Of a stretch of 64,000 bases of DNA, positions 15,776 through 27,113 are shown one piece after another (the stretch's first letter is position 1; every line of letters begins with the position of its first letter). Origin of the DNA: Verpa conica (Eukaryota > Ascomycota > Pezizomycetes > Pezizales > Morchellaceae); the NCBI GenBank assembly GCA_033030425.1, contig JAUFSD010000009.1:1054001-1118000 (forward strand). The letters are read 5' to 3'. The translations under genes were made by a program, and so were the position numbers. The notes below the pieces were generated by a model. It was not told where the DNA came from, made no database searches, and saw only the letters and a program-made list of their open reading frames with translations.

Positions 15776-18252
15776 GGCCTATCAACACTCTCTGTCTTGT
15801 TAGTGAGTCCACCTTAGACAATTGAGGGGGGTTAGAACTCTATAGATATTTAGAATCTCGATTGACTCATAGTTCCAGTGATGCAGGGGTAGGGGACCCT
15901 ATACCCGGGTTGGCTTATGAGGATGAGATGGCAGGGTATCCACTCTGCGAGATGTATTTACATGAAAGTCACACGAGATTTTGCGCACCTCCGGATATAT
16001 AACGGCATCTTATATAGTAATCAAAATCTGTGCATGATTTAATCATTGAAATATAATCACTCGAGGACTGGCGGTATGATGCAACATTAGGGGAATATAA
16101 TCTCAAAATGGGCTCAATCACATGGATAGCGGTGGAAAGATGGGGGAAAATTAGGGTTATAAATATTATATTTGCTTTATCCATTTAGTTTCTCGAGAGG
16201 ATATCCCCTCAGACTACATGTAAAAACTACAAACGTTTATAGATGTCGGTCAGTGTAGATCTAGAGTCCTATTTAAGATTCTTCGTCGCTCGTATAAAAG
16301 TACCCTTCTAAACAAACACTAAGCAAGCAAATTAGTGATCATTCCACCAAACGGACACAAAGAACATTAAAAATTATAAAGGCAAGTCGTCAGAAGTCCA
16401 GGACTATCATCGACATACGCACCCCCTCCGGCATCCGAAAAAGCCGAAAAGAACGCGCAGCCTCGATAAAGAGGTACCAGAAAATAGTATATGTATGTGA
16501 TTGATCATCATTCGAAATAGAGGTGATTGTGGAAAGGGAAAGAAGCAGGAGTGGATATCTTACATTGTGTGTGCATGCTGACCAGTAGATGGGCTGGAAG
16601 TTGTAGTTTGGTTGTTCGGAGGGGTTTTTTTTTTCATTTGAGTCCAAATGTAGCCCGTTGCCAAGAATATAGTATACCGCTTTAGGGCTTGGGGCTTGGG
16701 GCTCTTGCTGGAGCGAGCTTTTGGTCTCTGGCCGAGTGATAGTAGAAGTAGAGTAACTTCTGAGTACTAAAGAAAAGCTTTTAACCACAAAGACCAAGAA
16801 ATGGAAATGGTTTATAAGTAAATACCTGACATACCTACCTGAGGCAGGTGGTAGGTACCACCCTATTTTCACTAATCGAAAAGTATGTTATGGAGGCTAT
16901 TATCTCTAATAAGGACCCCTAGTCTGAGGCTTGGATTCTTCTAATTCACACCCAAGTACATACGAGCCAGACCAGGTGAATTTTCAGCGGAACTTTCGGC
17001 CTTGTAACCCCAGGCACCAGTGACGACCAAATCACAATAACAAGTCACTGTAGATCACTCGAGCACCAGTTCCTTAAATAACTTGGTTCTTACAGTATAA
17101 AAAGGAATATAATAATCCATAAAAAACAGGAAAATTTTTACCAACCCCCTGCTAAGCATAAATAAAAGGAAGGCTAATACGCGTAATAAATAGGATTAAA
17201 CTAAAAACCCTAGACTCCTCCATGCAACTACCCCACACCCCTCCCCCCTATGAAAAACGTACAACTGCCTCCTAGCCCCACCCCCTCCGAAAAGAAGAAA
17301 GGCATTAGTACCATGCTTTGTGTTTTTTTTCTTTTTTCTTTTTCTTAAAAAGAGTGATCCTTTCCCTTTTTTGACTTGCTTTTAAAGCTATATATAAATG
17401 TCGGATCTCATCGCCACCATTCGTGCACGCAGTGGATATATTCGCACTGCATACCCATCGTCTCTTCCTTATAAAATAAAATAGAAAAAGAATAATAAAA
17501 TAAAAGGAAATAAGTAAAATAGAAAAAGAAACACACCCATACCAAGACAAAGGAAATAAAATAAAACAACAATCCAGGTCTGAAAGGGAAGAGGAGAGAA
17601 AGCAGTCAAGAATCAAAATTTTACTCCAACAAAATTTTTGGGAACCGAGAATGGTGATAGGGTTGTAGTGGAAAGAGGAAGAAAAGGTATTGGATTGAGA
17701 TGAGGTAATGAGTTAGGGTAGGTGCATAATATATCAAAGGACGCAAACATAAGCTATGGACCAAGCACCTTGTTCAATAAACAGCTGAGGAAAAAAAAGA
17801 GACAGGCAACTGAAAACGCCCCACTTGATATCCAAGAGCCCTAAAAAAAAATGGAAAAGGAAAGGAAGAAAAGAAAGCAAAGGGGTTTATAGTAAAAACA
17901 ATGTCCAAGAAAGAAAAAAAGTCCACATGTCCAAGACAACCGTGCCAAAAAAAAGGGAATGTAAAAAAGAGTAATTAGAAGTGCTCCCGATTAAGAGTGC
18001 CCAAGAGTTTTCGCCGCCGTTACACGACTGGCCAATATCCCAAAATTGAACTCCTGCCAAAATCACTAATAGGTTCCAAAAACTTCAGCTCCGGTTACTC
18101 ATTGAAGTGTACCCACATAGGGCCATAAGGGTAAAGGTCAAAGTAATAAACCGAAGCAAAAAAAAAAAGGGAAGTATATAAAACCGATAAGTGCCCTCCC
18201 TCCAACAAGCAGAACCCCTCCTTAAAAAAATGTCCCGCTTAAAATACTTTTA
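15776..18252. other. Long spacer, largely 3' flank of the LIM-binding gene
   Basis: 2.5 kb. The half nearest 18252 is rich in A on the plus strand and is likely 3' UTR of the minus-strand LIM-binding gene. A TACATGTA lies at 16215-16222 and TTAGGGTT at 16151-16158. An open frame at 16390-16872 (minus) is listed separately. Confidence 0.45.
16390..16872 (-). CDS. Doubtful open reading frame, possible mitochondrial-type small protein
   Basis: 160 codons from the ATG at 16872. The middle part contains LRSYSTSTITRPETKS, which resembles the cleavage region of a mitochondrial presequence, followed by a Pro/Gln-rich stretch and YYILGNGLHLDSNE. Two GT donors (near the CTHN residues and further 3') would fit a spliced gene, but I could not find a convincing full model. 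I do not recognise a family. It may be chance. Confidence 0.22.
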   Translation of the reverse strand: MKIGWYLPPASGRYVRYLLINHFHFLVFVVKSFSLVLRSYSTSTITRPETKSSLQQEPQAPSPKAVYYILGNGLHLDSNEKKNPSEQPNYNFQPIYWSACTHNVRYPLLLLSLSTITSISNDDQSHTYTIFWYLFIEAARSFRLFRMPEGVRMSMIVLDF

Positions 18253-20680
18253 TTATGAATTCGTTTTCACTCGTTTATTTCCGCCCACCCGTGGACTCTG
18301 CTTGACTTTGTTGTTTACTGTACCGTTAACTCCGCCGCCGTCGCCCGTGTCTTCGCCCTGCTTCACCTCGCTGGTGGTACTCGCTCGTCGCCGTTTAGGC
18401 GGTTGGTTCGGGGATGTGTTCGCGCTTCCTACTGTCGTGCTCGTTTGTGAGCTCGGATTGCTGGTCGGATGTCCCTGCTGTGAATGTTGCTGTACTAACC
18501 CTGGGGCCTGAATATGGTTCTGTGCAGGACTTGGAGTTGTGCCTGGACCACCTCCTACTCCTCCAACACTCAAATGTGGTGAATGCGGTACACCCATACG
18601 TATTTCGTTTGCTGATGGCGATCGTGTTAGGCCGATTGGAAGGCCGCCGGCCATAAGTGGATGCTGCTGGCCGGGACCATGTGGCATGCCGACTGGACCA
18701 CCAGGACCACCAGGATGGCCTTGTTGTGGTTGAAGCCCCTGTGCCATGGCTGAGGCATGAGCTGCTTGCTGCTGCTGCTGCTGCTGCATGGCGGCCTGTT
18801 GCTGTATCGCATGTTGGTGGGCCAAGTTCTGTTGGTGTTGTTGCTGTTGCTGCTGCTGGTGATTCACAATGTTCTGGAGGGCTTGTCGGGGTGTTAGGTT
18901 CGCATTCGCTTGTGAGAAGTTGAAAAGGTCGCGCATTTGAGATATTGTTTCCGCGATCTACTCTGGTAAGCTAAAATATACAAACTATATAAAGTTCGGC
19001 TCATATAATGGTACCTCCAAACATCGGAAAACAGTGTCAGGAACGCCGTATTGATTTACTAAGTTGTCAGGTATCTCAACATGACGCTGCTGTGAAGGCC
19101 TCTTCCCTAACGATTTGCTGCCAGGCGATGACTTGATCTGAGCATCCTCATTGGCTGATACCAATGCATTCACTATTGACCGGGGTATGTAATCGACATG
19201 CTCGCTTGTCTGAAAATCCAACGCCTCCATCTGAGAATTTGGGTTGAAGGTTGCCTTTAATATTCCGGTGGCAATCAACTGGAGGTGCCAGTAGTCATCG
19301 TTAGAGCAAAGTGGGCGAGATAAGAATTGAATAAACTCACGTGGCAGCCATTTTGAAACCAGTAGATAAAGCTTGCTTTTGGAGACTCTACAATGTGCCC
19401 TTGATTTGGAAGCACCGTTTCCCGAGTGTTTTCAAGCATAATCTGTACGTTCTTTACTCCACTTTCGAACAAAGTGTAATAGTAGCGGGCTAGAACCTGG
19501 GTTGTGATCTCAAACTGTTTTGTTTCCCGCGTTATACTATTCCAGAGTGCTTGTCGCATGACACCGCCGGGTGAGTAGAATTCCTGGACAAATCGTCGCC
19601 AGTGGTTAATATCATTTAACTGCCTCGATGCGTCGAATGCGGCCAAGTGGCTGCAGAATTGATGTAGCTTTAAAACAGAGGCTCCGCGTAAGGATTGACT
19701 ACTCCAAAAAAGTCAGCAGTTGATAAGAGTGAAGACAAAACCGGTAGGCGAGGTTTACGGTTGCTGCTGAGCCTGTTGCTGGGCTCGGGCCTGTGCAACG
19801 AGCGCAGCTTGCTGCTGCTGCGCCAAGTTACCTTGCATGCCCATCTGAGGTTGTGATGCCATGCTCATCGGGGAAGCCTGGGAGTGTGCAGCAGCATTTG
19901 CTTGGTTCATGGCAAGCTGTTGCGCAACCAGTTGCTGTTGCTGCTGCTGCTGCTGCTGCTGCTGTTGCTGGGCTGCCTGCGCCTGCGCCAATTGTTGGTG
20001 GATATGTGGTGGTAAGCTCACGTTCCCTCTCATTTGAGGATTCCCACCGCCATAACCCCCCATGTTAGCACCGGGCACGCCTCCTCCCGGCGGACCGCCT
20101 GTGTATAACCCGTTAGGAAGACCGCCGCGGACTTGGGGAGACCCGTTGTTCTGGCCCTGAAAGATCATACCCGGGTTGCCTACGCCTACGCTCATCCCGT
20201 TCATCATCGCATGCTGCTGCTGGGCCTGAGCCTGCTGTCGTTGCCGTTGTTGTGCTTGCACTAGCAGTTGCTGCTGCTGCTGTATCTGCGCCATCTGGGC
20301 TTGGCCTGGGTGTAATCCAGCGACTGTGCACAATGTATGGTTAGAGACAAGTATTCACCCAGAAACAGCACTCTTGCACGAGCCATCTCAATTGGGCCCA
20401 AGCCACCCGTGGTGCGGATCGCGAGCTTCGCTAGCGCGATTCTCGCGCCAATTGAGATGGCGTGGACCGAGCTCTTAGAATGGGGTAGGGTAATAGGGTG
20501 GGTGTACTAACGCGCCATCTGATGCTGTTGCTGGGCGTATACCTGAGCCTGCTGTTGATGTAGCTGTTGTATTCCATGAGGCGCGGGTTGTCCTGGATGA
20601 CCCTGGACATGCTGTTGAGGGCCCTGCTGCATTGGATGCTGTTGCAGCTGGTTCTGGTGTTGAGGGTACGTGGCCATCAT
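18253..20680 (-). CDS. ptaB: LIM-domain-binding protein (PtaB/Adn1-like transcription co-regulator)
   Basis: Five exons: 20680-20512, 20323-19759, 19698-19341, 19278-19015 and 18957-18253, introns 188, 60, 62 and 57 nt; 686 aa. The N-terminal 245 residues are extremely Gln-rich with a Gly/Pro section. From about residue 246 the LIM-binding fold runs: SLRGASVLKLHQFCSHLAAF, WRRFVQEFYSPGGVMRQALW, ARYYYTLFESGVKNVQIMLE, and a VDYIPRSIV segment. After MRDLFNFSQ comes a second Gln-rich stretch and a basic Ser/Lys-rich tail with RRRAS. In Aspergillus, PtaB partners a Som1-type regulator to control adhesion and conidiation; in fission yeast Adn1 controls adhesion. Nuclear co-regulator by homology. The first intron is unusually long and contains a strong hairpin. 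CAG/CAA runs make length variation likely. Confidence 0.92.
20382..20461. repeat. Fold-back inverted repeat inside ptaB intron 1
   Basis: A perfect 14-bp inverted repeat: GCCATCTCAATTGG at 20382-20395 and its exact complement at 20448-20461, separated by 52 nt. Inside the loop a second stem pairs ATCGCG (20418-20423) with CGCGAT (20435-20440), extended by AGC/GCT. It accounts for much of the extra length of this 188-nt intron. No clear target-site duplication is visible at its ends. Confidence 0.85.
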
Positions 20681-22240
20681 TGTTTCGTGAGGAGGGGGGG
20701 GGGGATTCTTACGGCTCAGTGGCCGTTAGGGGATTCTAGTTGTATATATATGTATGTGTATTTTTGAGGGGGGGGGGGGTACAGTTAAGTATATGATAGT
20801 GTGTGGGGGGAGGGAGGTAGTAGTGGCAGTGGTAGTGGCAGTGGCAGCAGTAGTAGTAGTAGTAGTAGTAGTGGCAGTAGTAATGATGGGGCGGGTGATG
20901 GGTGCGAAGCGAGCAGTTATTCGGACGATCGTGTTGATGGGGCGACGGAGACGGGGGTGGGTGGGTGGATGGATGGATGGATGGTGCGGGAAGATGGCAA
21001 AGAGGGGTTTAGGGTTGTTATTGAGGCTCGCAGGATGGAAAGGGAAAGGGTTGTTGGAAAGGGATCGGTTCGCGCGCGATGCACCGAATAACGACCAAGA
21101 AAGCTTTCAAGGTCTGCTGGGACAGACCAGACAGCAGGACAGGACAGGATAGGATAGGACAGGACAGGCAGGACAGGATAGACAGGACGGTCAGGTCAAG
21201 TCAGAACAGCGACGCGGCAACGACGGCAGCGGCAGTGGCAGTGGCAGTGGCAGCAGTGCAGCGAGTGCAGAGAGAGAGTAACAGCGGACGCGGCAACACG
21301 GGGGGAGGCGACCACGGACAACGGAAAGCTCTTCCGGCGAGAGGGCGAGGGATGAGAGGGAGGGCTGGGTAAAGTCAAGGGAGGGGAGAGGGAGAGGGAG
21401 AGGGAGGAGGCACGGGAGTGCGTCGGGAGGTGCCAGTGCCAGTGGATGCGAGAAGGAAACTAGTATGTAGGTAGAGAGAGAGCAGCAGTAGTAACAGCAG
21501 CAACAGTAGGCAGTGGTAGTAAGCAGTAGTAATAGCAGCGCCAGCAATAACAGCGGACTATACTGTAGAACTGGGCAAGAGAGACAGGCAGCTGCTGCGA
21601 CCGTGTACGCAGCTAGTAGGATATTATAGTAGTTTGGGAGATCTCATGACTCCTTGGTGAGCTCTCTTTTTTCTTCTCTTTCCCTGAATTTCTCTTCTTT
21701 CAGTAGAAACTGCAATAAGGCACCTAATACGCAGAAGGAGAATGGACAGGAAAAAGAAAAAGAAAAGTAGTGGAATACCCGTATTAGGGGAGCGAGGCAG
21801 GTAACAGGCGGGCAATACTCAAAATTCGAGAGGCTGCACTTGCTAGGGATAGGGAGGCAAATGTGCACAGTACTGTGGGAGGAGCAAGTACTTATAAGAC
21901 CACGGAACGTCTAGTTGGGCAAAAGGGCAGACACAGAATGACTCTAAATAGATGGAAGAGGGAATACTGTGTGCACTTTTTTTTTTTTTTTTTGCGAGAG
22001 CAGAGCCCTCGCTGTTCGCGCTCCTCTGGGGGGCGACGGTGGTGGTCGCTTTTTTCTTTTCCTTCCCACCACCTTGTAAAGGCCACTAATTTACTGCCTT
22101 TGATTTGTCCAAAGACGGTAACTTTCTCGCCCAAAACACCTAAAATAGCCCTAACCGGTCTACCAAGGAAACCCTAACAAAGCCACACAATCACCAGTCA
22201 GGGTAACTTCTCACGCGTCGGCCAATTTTTCTTTCCCGCA
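20681..22240. repeat. Simple-repeat-rich upstream region of ptaB
   Basis: About 1.5 kb of low-complexity DNA upstream of the ptaB start, probably its promoter and long 5' leader. It contains G tracts (11 G at 20694-20704, 12 G at 20768-20779), an AGT/GTGGCA array near 20820-20885, GGAT repeats near 20965-20985, AGGAC/AGGAT repeats at about 21125-21195, a GGCAGT array near 21230-21260, GAGAGG repeats near 21378-21405 and a T run near 21980. Long open frames here follow the repeats and are not genes. TTAGGGTT occurs at 21009-21016. Confidence 0.7.
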
Positions 22241-24709
22241 GTATAAATTCCCCGCTGAGCCTCGCTTTGAGTCTGGAAATCACCCATCACCAATGTTTCA
22301 CAGCGATACGACCATCACTATGACAACAGAATGGTGTTTTTACTTGATTTACTGGTATGTATCAATCCTATCTACACACGTACCCTTATCCCTCGACTTC
22401 TGAATGATGAAATCCTACGCACACCTTCTTTCCCAATCTTATTCGACCATGATCGAGGCCGCAGTGCTGTTCGGGCTCAATTCGGCCTTCGGGTTGAGAT
22501 TGTCCTGTTTACTTGCCAGTACTTTGTTATCTGACTTTTCAGAAACCCATTTTTCATCATACCTCTCTCCACCCATAAGTCTTCAGTATCATCCGCTGAC
22601 TTTATAAAAAAGATTTTACCACAGGTCATAATAATCGATGAACTAATATAACACCCCCTCGTCAACAGGTTCACTACAAAAGGTCAGTCAAATTTTCATT
22701 CGTAATCCTCTAGCATTAACCATCCATACCTCACTTCCCCCACGTTCAGATGATGAAAAAATATCCTACATTCGCAGTTTCCTCGGTAGCATACGCAAGA
22801 ACCCATTTTGTATTGCCAGTGACCGCTGCAAGACCTTTCTTGGAAGTCTGATTTCGAACACTCATTTCCTCCCATTGGAAATATTTTTTCCCCTTCTTTC
22901 GCTTAACACACCATCTATCTTGACCAGTCACGCTGACATCTCAAAGGTTACACTATAGTTCTCCTTTTTTATTACACGCCTACCAAGGCCCTATCACTCT
23001 AGCTCTTTGTGGAACCCATATATCTCTTTAAAAGGCAATTGAAAAAAAAAGAAATAAAAAATTATAATCTTCAGACCAAGGCTCTTTTTAATCGTGAATC
23101 TTCTGTGAATCTTCATCCACTTTTATTTATTTTAGATCCTGTTACCTGATCTTCTGTTTCTGTTATCTTCTTCTATCAACTGCATGTCTCGGCCCGTTTC
23201 CAACTGTACTGCTCGTGTGGAACCTAGCCTTGTCGGTGCGCTGTAGAGCATGTATAATTTCGTCATCGATACAAGGTCCCTATGGAGTAGATCTGAATAA
23301 GGCTTGGGAGATCTCGCGGGAGATGCGGTTCTGTTCCTTGCATGAGATGGTGATTGTAGCCTGCCTGTCAAAGTCGATACAGTGAAGAGTACAAGTAGGC
23401 TGGCTAGCCTGAGTAGTGTCGTTTTTAAGCAACTATATCACTATATATAGCTCGAGTAGATTATTAGAGAGAGAAAAAATATTCGAATTACTGGAGACCA
23501 GTACTTTGACTTAGGTAACTCGAAATTACTACATGTAGTCATAGCTTTCCATATGTCCCTAATTTCTATGGACATGGACTACTCGGGTCATATATATGCA
23601 TGTTCCTTCTAGATAGGGATCTATGTACAAATTCTATGGACAACGAATCGGGTCGCCGGGAATTCCTGCAGGGGCAAGGCCTAAACTCCTAACTCTATTC
23701 TACACTTTTCAAAAGACTCTGGGAGTGTCTGTGAGCTGGATACAAGCGGGGAAAGTAGGTGAGAGGTTACACATTCTCAGGTCCTACATGCTGGTTAGCT
23801 CTCATATGTACCACTCCAAAGCTGCGCGTATCAGCGCATAAATGAAGATGATATTATCCAACGGTTAGCTCTCTAGACAATGATAGGAACTAATATACGG
23901 CTGTCCTGTGATATGTCCTACATACTAGATCTTCCTAAACCCTAGCAAGTTATTTCATGAGCTCTCACTCGATATCATAATAAAACCGAAGTCACATAAA
24001 CTGGAATATGAAAGGGGAAAAGACCCTAATACTTAATATACGAATAAGAAAGAGAGAAGGATAAAAGAAGTCATACATACCCTTATTCTTACGGGAATTT
24101 ACGTATTTTTTACATCACCAGGCGACGGAACCTACCTCTCTCGCCTCTCTAGTCTGTTCTCTCTTTTTTTTTTTCATATCATGAACTTTTCTCTGTACTT
24201 TTTGGTTTGTTCTCACAAAAACTCTCGCACAGACACACCACACACCACACACGCACATATCCACGTTCGTCATCAAATCAATCAATCAAAAACCAATCAC
24301 ATCAAATCAACCGATCACCACACACCTCACACGGTGGGATTTCACCAGCAGGAGCGAAAATCACGGTGTCACGACTCACGCAGTCTCTCACATCCCCGGA
24401 ACGAGAGAGGAGGGGGGAAAGAAACTTAGCCCATTACGATGACTATATGTTCTCCCATCCCCTCTCTATCCCGGGTCTCCGCTGATATGTGTGCGCCTCC
24501 CTTCCTTTCCTTTCCGACCTTTTCCACTCACCAACACCTAACAACCTGTGACATGATGTGACAAATGACTAATCACAATAAGAGACAACATGAAAAAAGA
24601 CAATAAAATGTAAACCACAAAATCCTCCTAGAAGGAAGTACTCGTAGCTCAATAACCCCCAAATAGACGTAATCAAAGAAGAGAAGAAAAATAGAGCCAT
24701 GTGAATGCA
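22240..24709. other. Intergenic spacer with one possible plus-strand promoter
   Basis: About 2.5 kb between ptaB and the KH-protein gene. TATAAAT at 22242-22248 is followed by a pyrimidine-rich stretch, an ATG at 22292 and several GT/AG-type signals, which might be a small spliced transcript (see findings). An AC-rich stretch lies at 24230-24330, and TACATGTA at 23530-23537. The part next to 24709 is probably 3' UTR of the KH gene. I see no confident gene. Confidence 0.45.
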
Positions 24710-27113
24710 TTACGTTCCTGGTGCGGCACTGCCTGCACCCCCTGCTTGCTGTTGCTGCATCATGGCAGCATAATACATCGCGCAATATGCTTGGTACCCT
24801 CCATATGGCGCGTATGGGTCGTTCGGGTCGGCGGGCGTACCTGGAGTCGCGCCAGAAACACCAGGTGGCGCACCTGCCGCAGGCTGTTGCTGCTGTGACT
24901 GCGAGTAAGATGCCCATGATGGCTGCTGTTGCTGCTGTGGAGGTTGGTTATAAGAGTCACTGTGGTGTCCACCTCCACTACCGCCGCCACCGTGGTGCGA
25001 ATGTCCTCCTCCGGAATGAGAAGCAGGTGGACGGTTTGGTGGCCCATTACGTGACTTTGAGTACTGGGTGAGCGAGGTTAGTACGAGGGTAGGTAAGAGA
25101 GGAGAGGGAAAATCTAAGGAGGGTTATGTACAGATGCTTCAACTTTTTCTTCAATGGCTTGACGAGCGCGGTTGATCGCATCGCGGGTTCCAGCGAGGGC
25201 GATTTCTCGTTCGGGATCGTTGGGGTTACATTGAGAGGAGACATTGATTCTACAGCCAGTTGAGGATTGCATTTCTTTGATTGTTTCTCCACCTGTTTTT
25301 ATAGATTGGTTAGTATCACGCGTGTAGTGATATGGGTGTGGTTAGAATAGTGTGGCGATCACCTTTCCCAATGATCATTCCCACTGCATCAGTGGGAACC
25401 TTAATGGTTTCTGTTATCCTGCCATCCGGTCCGCCTCCGCCTCCACTGCCTCCGCCGCCCCCACCGCCACGCCCACCATCACCATGGCCGCCGTAATATC
25501 CACCACCACCTCCTCCAGGGGGCCCCCTTTCGGGTCGACCACCTCCGATACTAGGTGGGGGTCCGGTACCCGCATTGTCACTCTCGACGATCTCCATAAT
25601 TAGCCTTTTGGCGTGCTCAGCAGCCGCTACTGAACCAATAAGGTTCACGGGCCTCTGGCCATTCTGAGACTTTGCTTCCCCGACGATGTTGACGTGACAC
25701 CCAGACTTGTCCTGGATGTCTCTAATAGTTTCTCCCCCGCGGCCGATAATTAAGCCAACTGTTCGATCTGGGACAAGTATCTGAATGCTGTCCTCTATGT
25801 GTTGCAAATTTAGTTAGCATTTGTTCTGGGGACGTCCAAAAGCTTCCATCAAAGAATCAATGTGGATGAAGTAGAAAAGATATCAAAACGGAAAAGGAAA
25901 GAATCGCGCTAATTCACCACTGCTATTACTCATGCTGCCATGGAAATTAGACCAACCTCCGTCTCTTAGATTTGGCTGACCACCGCTGCCACTGCCACTG
26001 CCGTTGCCTCCGCCGCCTCCACCTCCACCTCCACCTCCGCCTCCACCTCCACCTCCACTACCACCAAACTTGCCTCCCCTTCCACCTCCGGATGACCCAC
26101 CACTCATACCACCCCCTCCGCCAGAAGGACCGTTCTCAGCAATAATTGCTTCAATCGCCCTTCTCGCGGCCGCAATTTGAGTGCGATTTCCTTGGATATT
26201 ACAGACCCTTTCTCCACCACTGTCTCTATCTTGTCCATTAGTCAAGAACTGCACTCTTGCACCAGTCTCCTGCTCTACACGCCGTAAGGTCTCGCCACCG
26301 CGCCCTATGATAAGTCCTACGAGTGAAGACTCAATATTCATCTGTTCTGCATCTGGGGGTGGGGAGCGCGTTCGATGTCCGCCGAATCTACCACCCTCTG
26401 CGCGCGCGGGAGGAGGAGAATTCTGGTATCCTCCACCACCTCCGGGAGGTCCACTACGGCGTTGTGCGGGTGGACTATAGGAGCGCTCTCGATCACGAGT
26501 GCTGTATTCATTTGTAGCACGGCCACGACGCTCATCGCGGAAGGGATTGTAAGCGTCTCTGAATGGATCTGGGCCGCGGCGGGCAGGGGGAGACCGAGTA
26601 CGTGAACGAGAGCGGCGGGGAGCGGCGCCGTAGCGGGACCGTGGATCTTCGTAACGTGTCGCTAAAAAAAACTCCGTCAGATTAGACTCGATATTTTGCA
26701 ACGAATAACTGGCATTGACTAACGTGCTTGTTCCCCTCTGTAGCCTTGCTGTATCCCCATCTCTGCAGCACGAGCTTTCGCTCGCGCGACAGCATCATCA
26801 AGAGAGACTTTTCCGGAGGTGGTAGGCTTGATATTAGAGAGATCGAGGGAACCGGAAGCAGAAGGCTGCGGTAGGCTGTAGCCTGCAGGAGGAGAGGCTA
26901 TATTTTGGCCTGGCTGACCAAGGCCCTGGGGCATGTTATTGTAACCTTGAGGAGGACCTTGGCTTCCGGGAGGTCGCGCAGCTATTGGGAGATTTCAGTT
27001 AGCGACAAACTCGGTGGATATGGTTAGGAAAAGCAGAGAAACAATATTGTAGAGGGAGGGGATATACTCAAGGCTGCGAGCAATGCAGCGACATTTTGAT
27101 GTTCAGCAGCCAT
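24710..27113 (-). CDS. Triple-KH-domain RNA-binding protein (FUBP/KSRP-like)
   Basis: Six exons: 27113-27068, 26981-26724, 26661-25930, 25794-25363, 25292-25132 and 25063-24710, introns 86, 62, 135, 70 and 67 nt; 660 aa. The N-terminus has Pro/Gly/Gln and a VSLDDAVARAKARAAEMG helix, then an RS/RG-rich part. KH1 (about 207-275) has the loop LIIGRGGETLRRV, KH2 (about 346-415) LIIGRGGETIRDI, and KH3 (about 475-540) MIIGKGGETIKEM, the last joined across an intron. Gly-rich linkers separate them, and the C-terminus is Gly/Gln-rich. All three KH domains keep a GxxG loop of the form I-G-[RK]-G. Such proteins bind single-stranded pyrimidine-rich RNA or DNA and act in transcription or splicing. The 3' end of exon 3 is uncertain: donors at 25929, a few tens of bases upstream or downstream would all keep frame. 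Confidence 0.9.

Noticed and set aside
20754..21372. Long frames in the ptaB upstream region
   Set aside because: Composition follows the simple repeats (poly-Val, poly-Ser, Gln/Arg runs).
23132..23371. 79-codon minus-strand frame
   Set aside because: Protein-like composition but no start context, splice partner or family.
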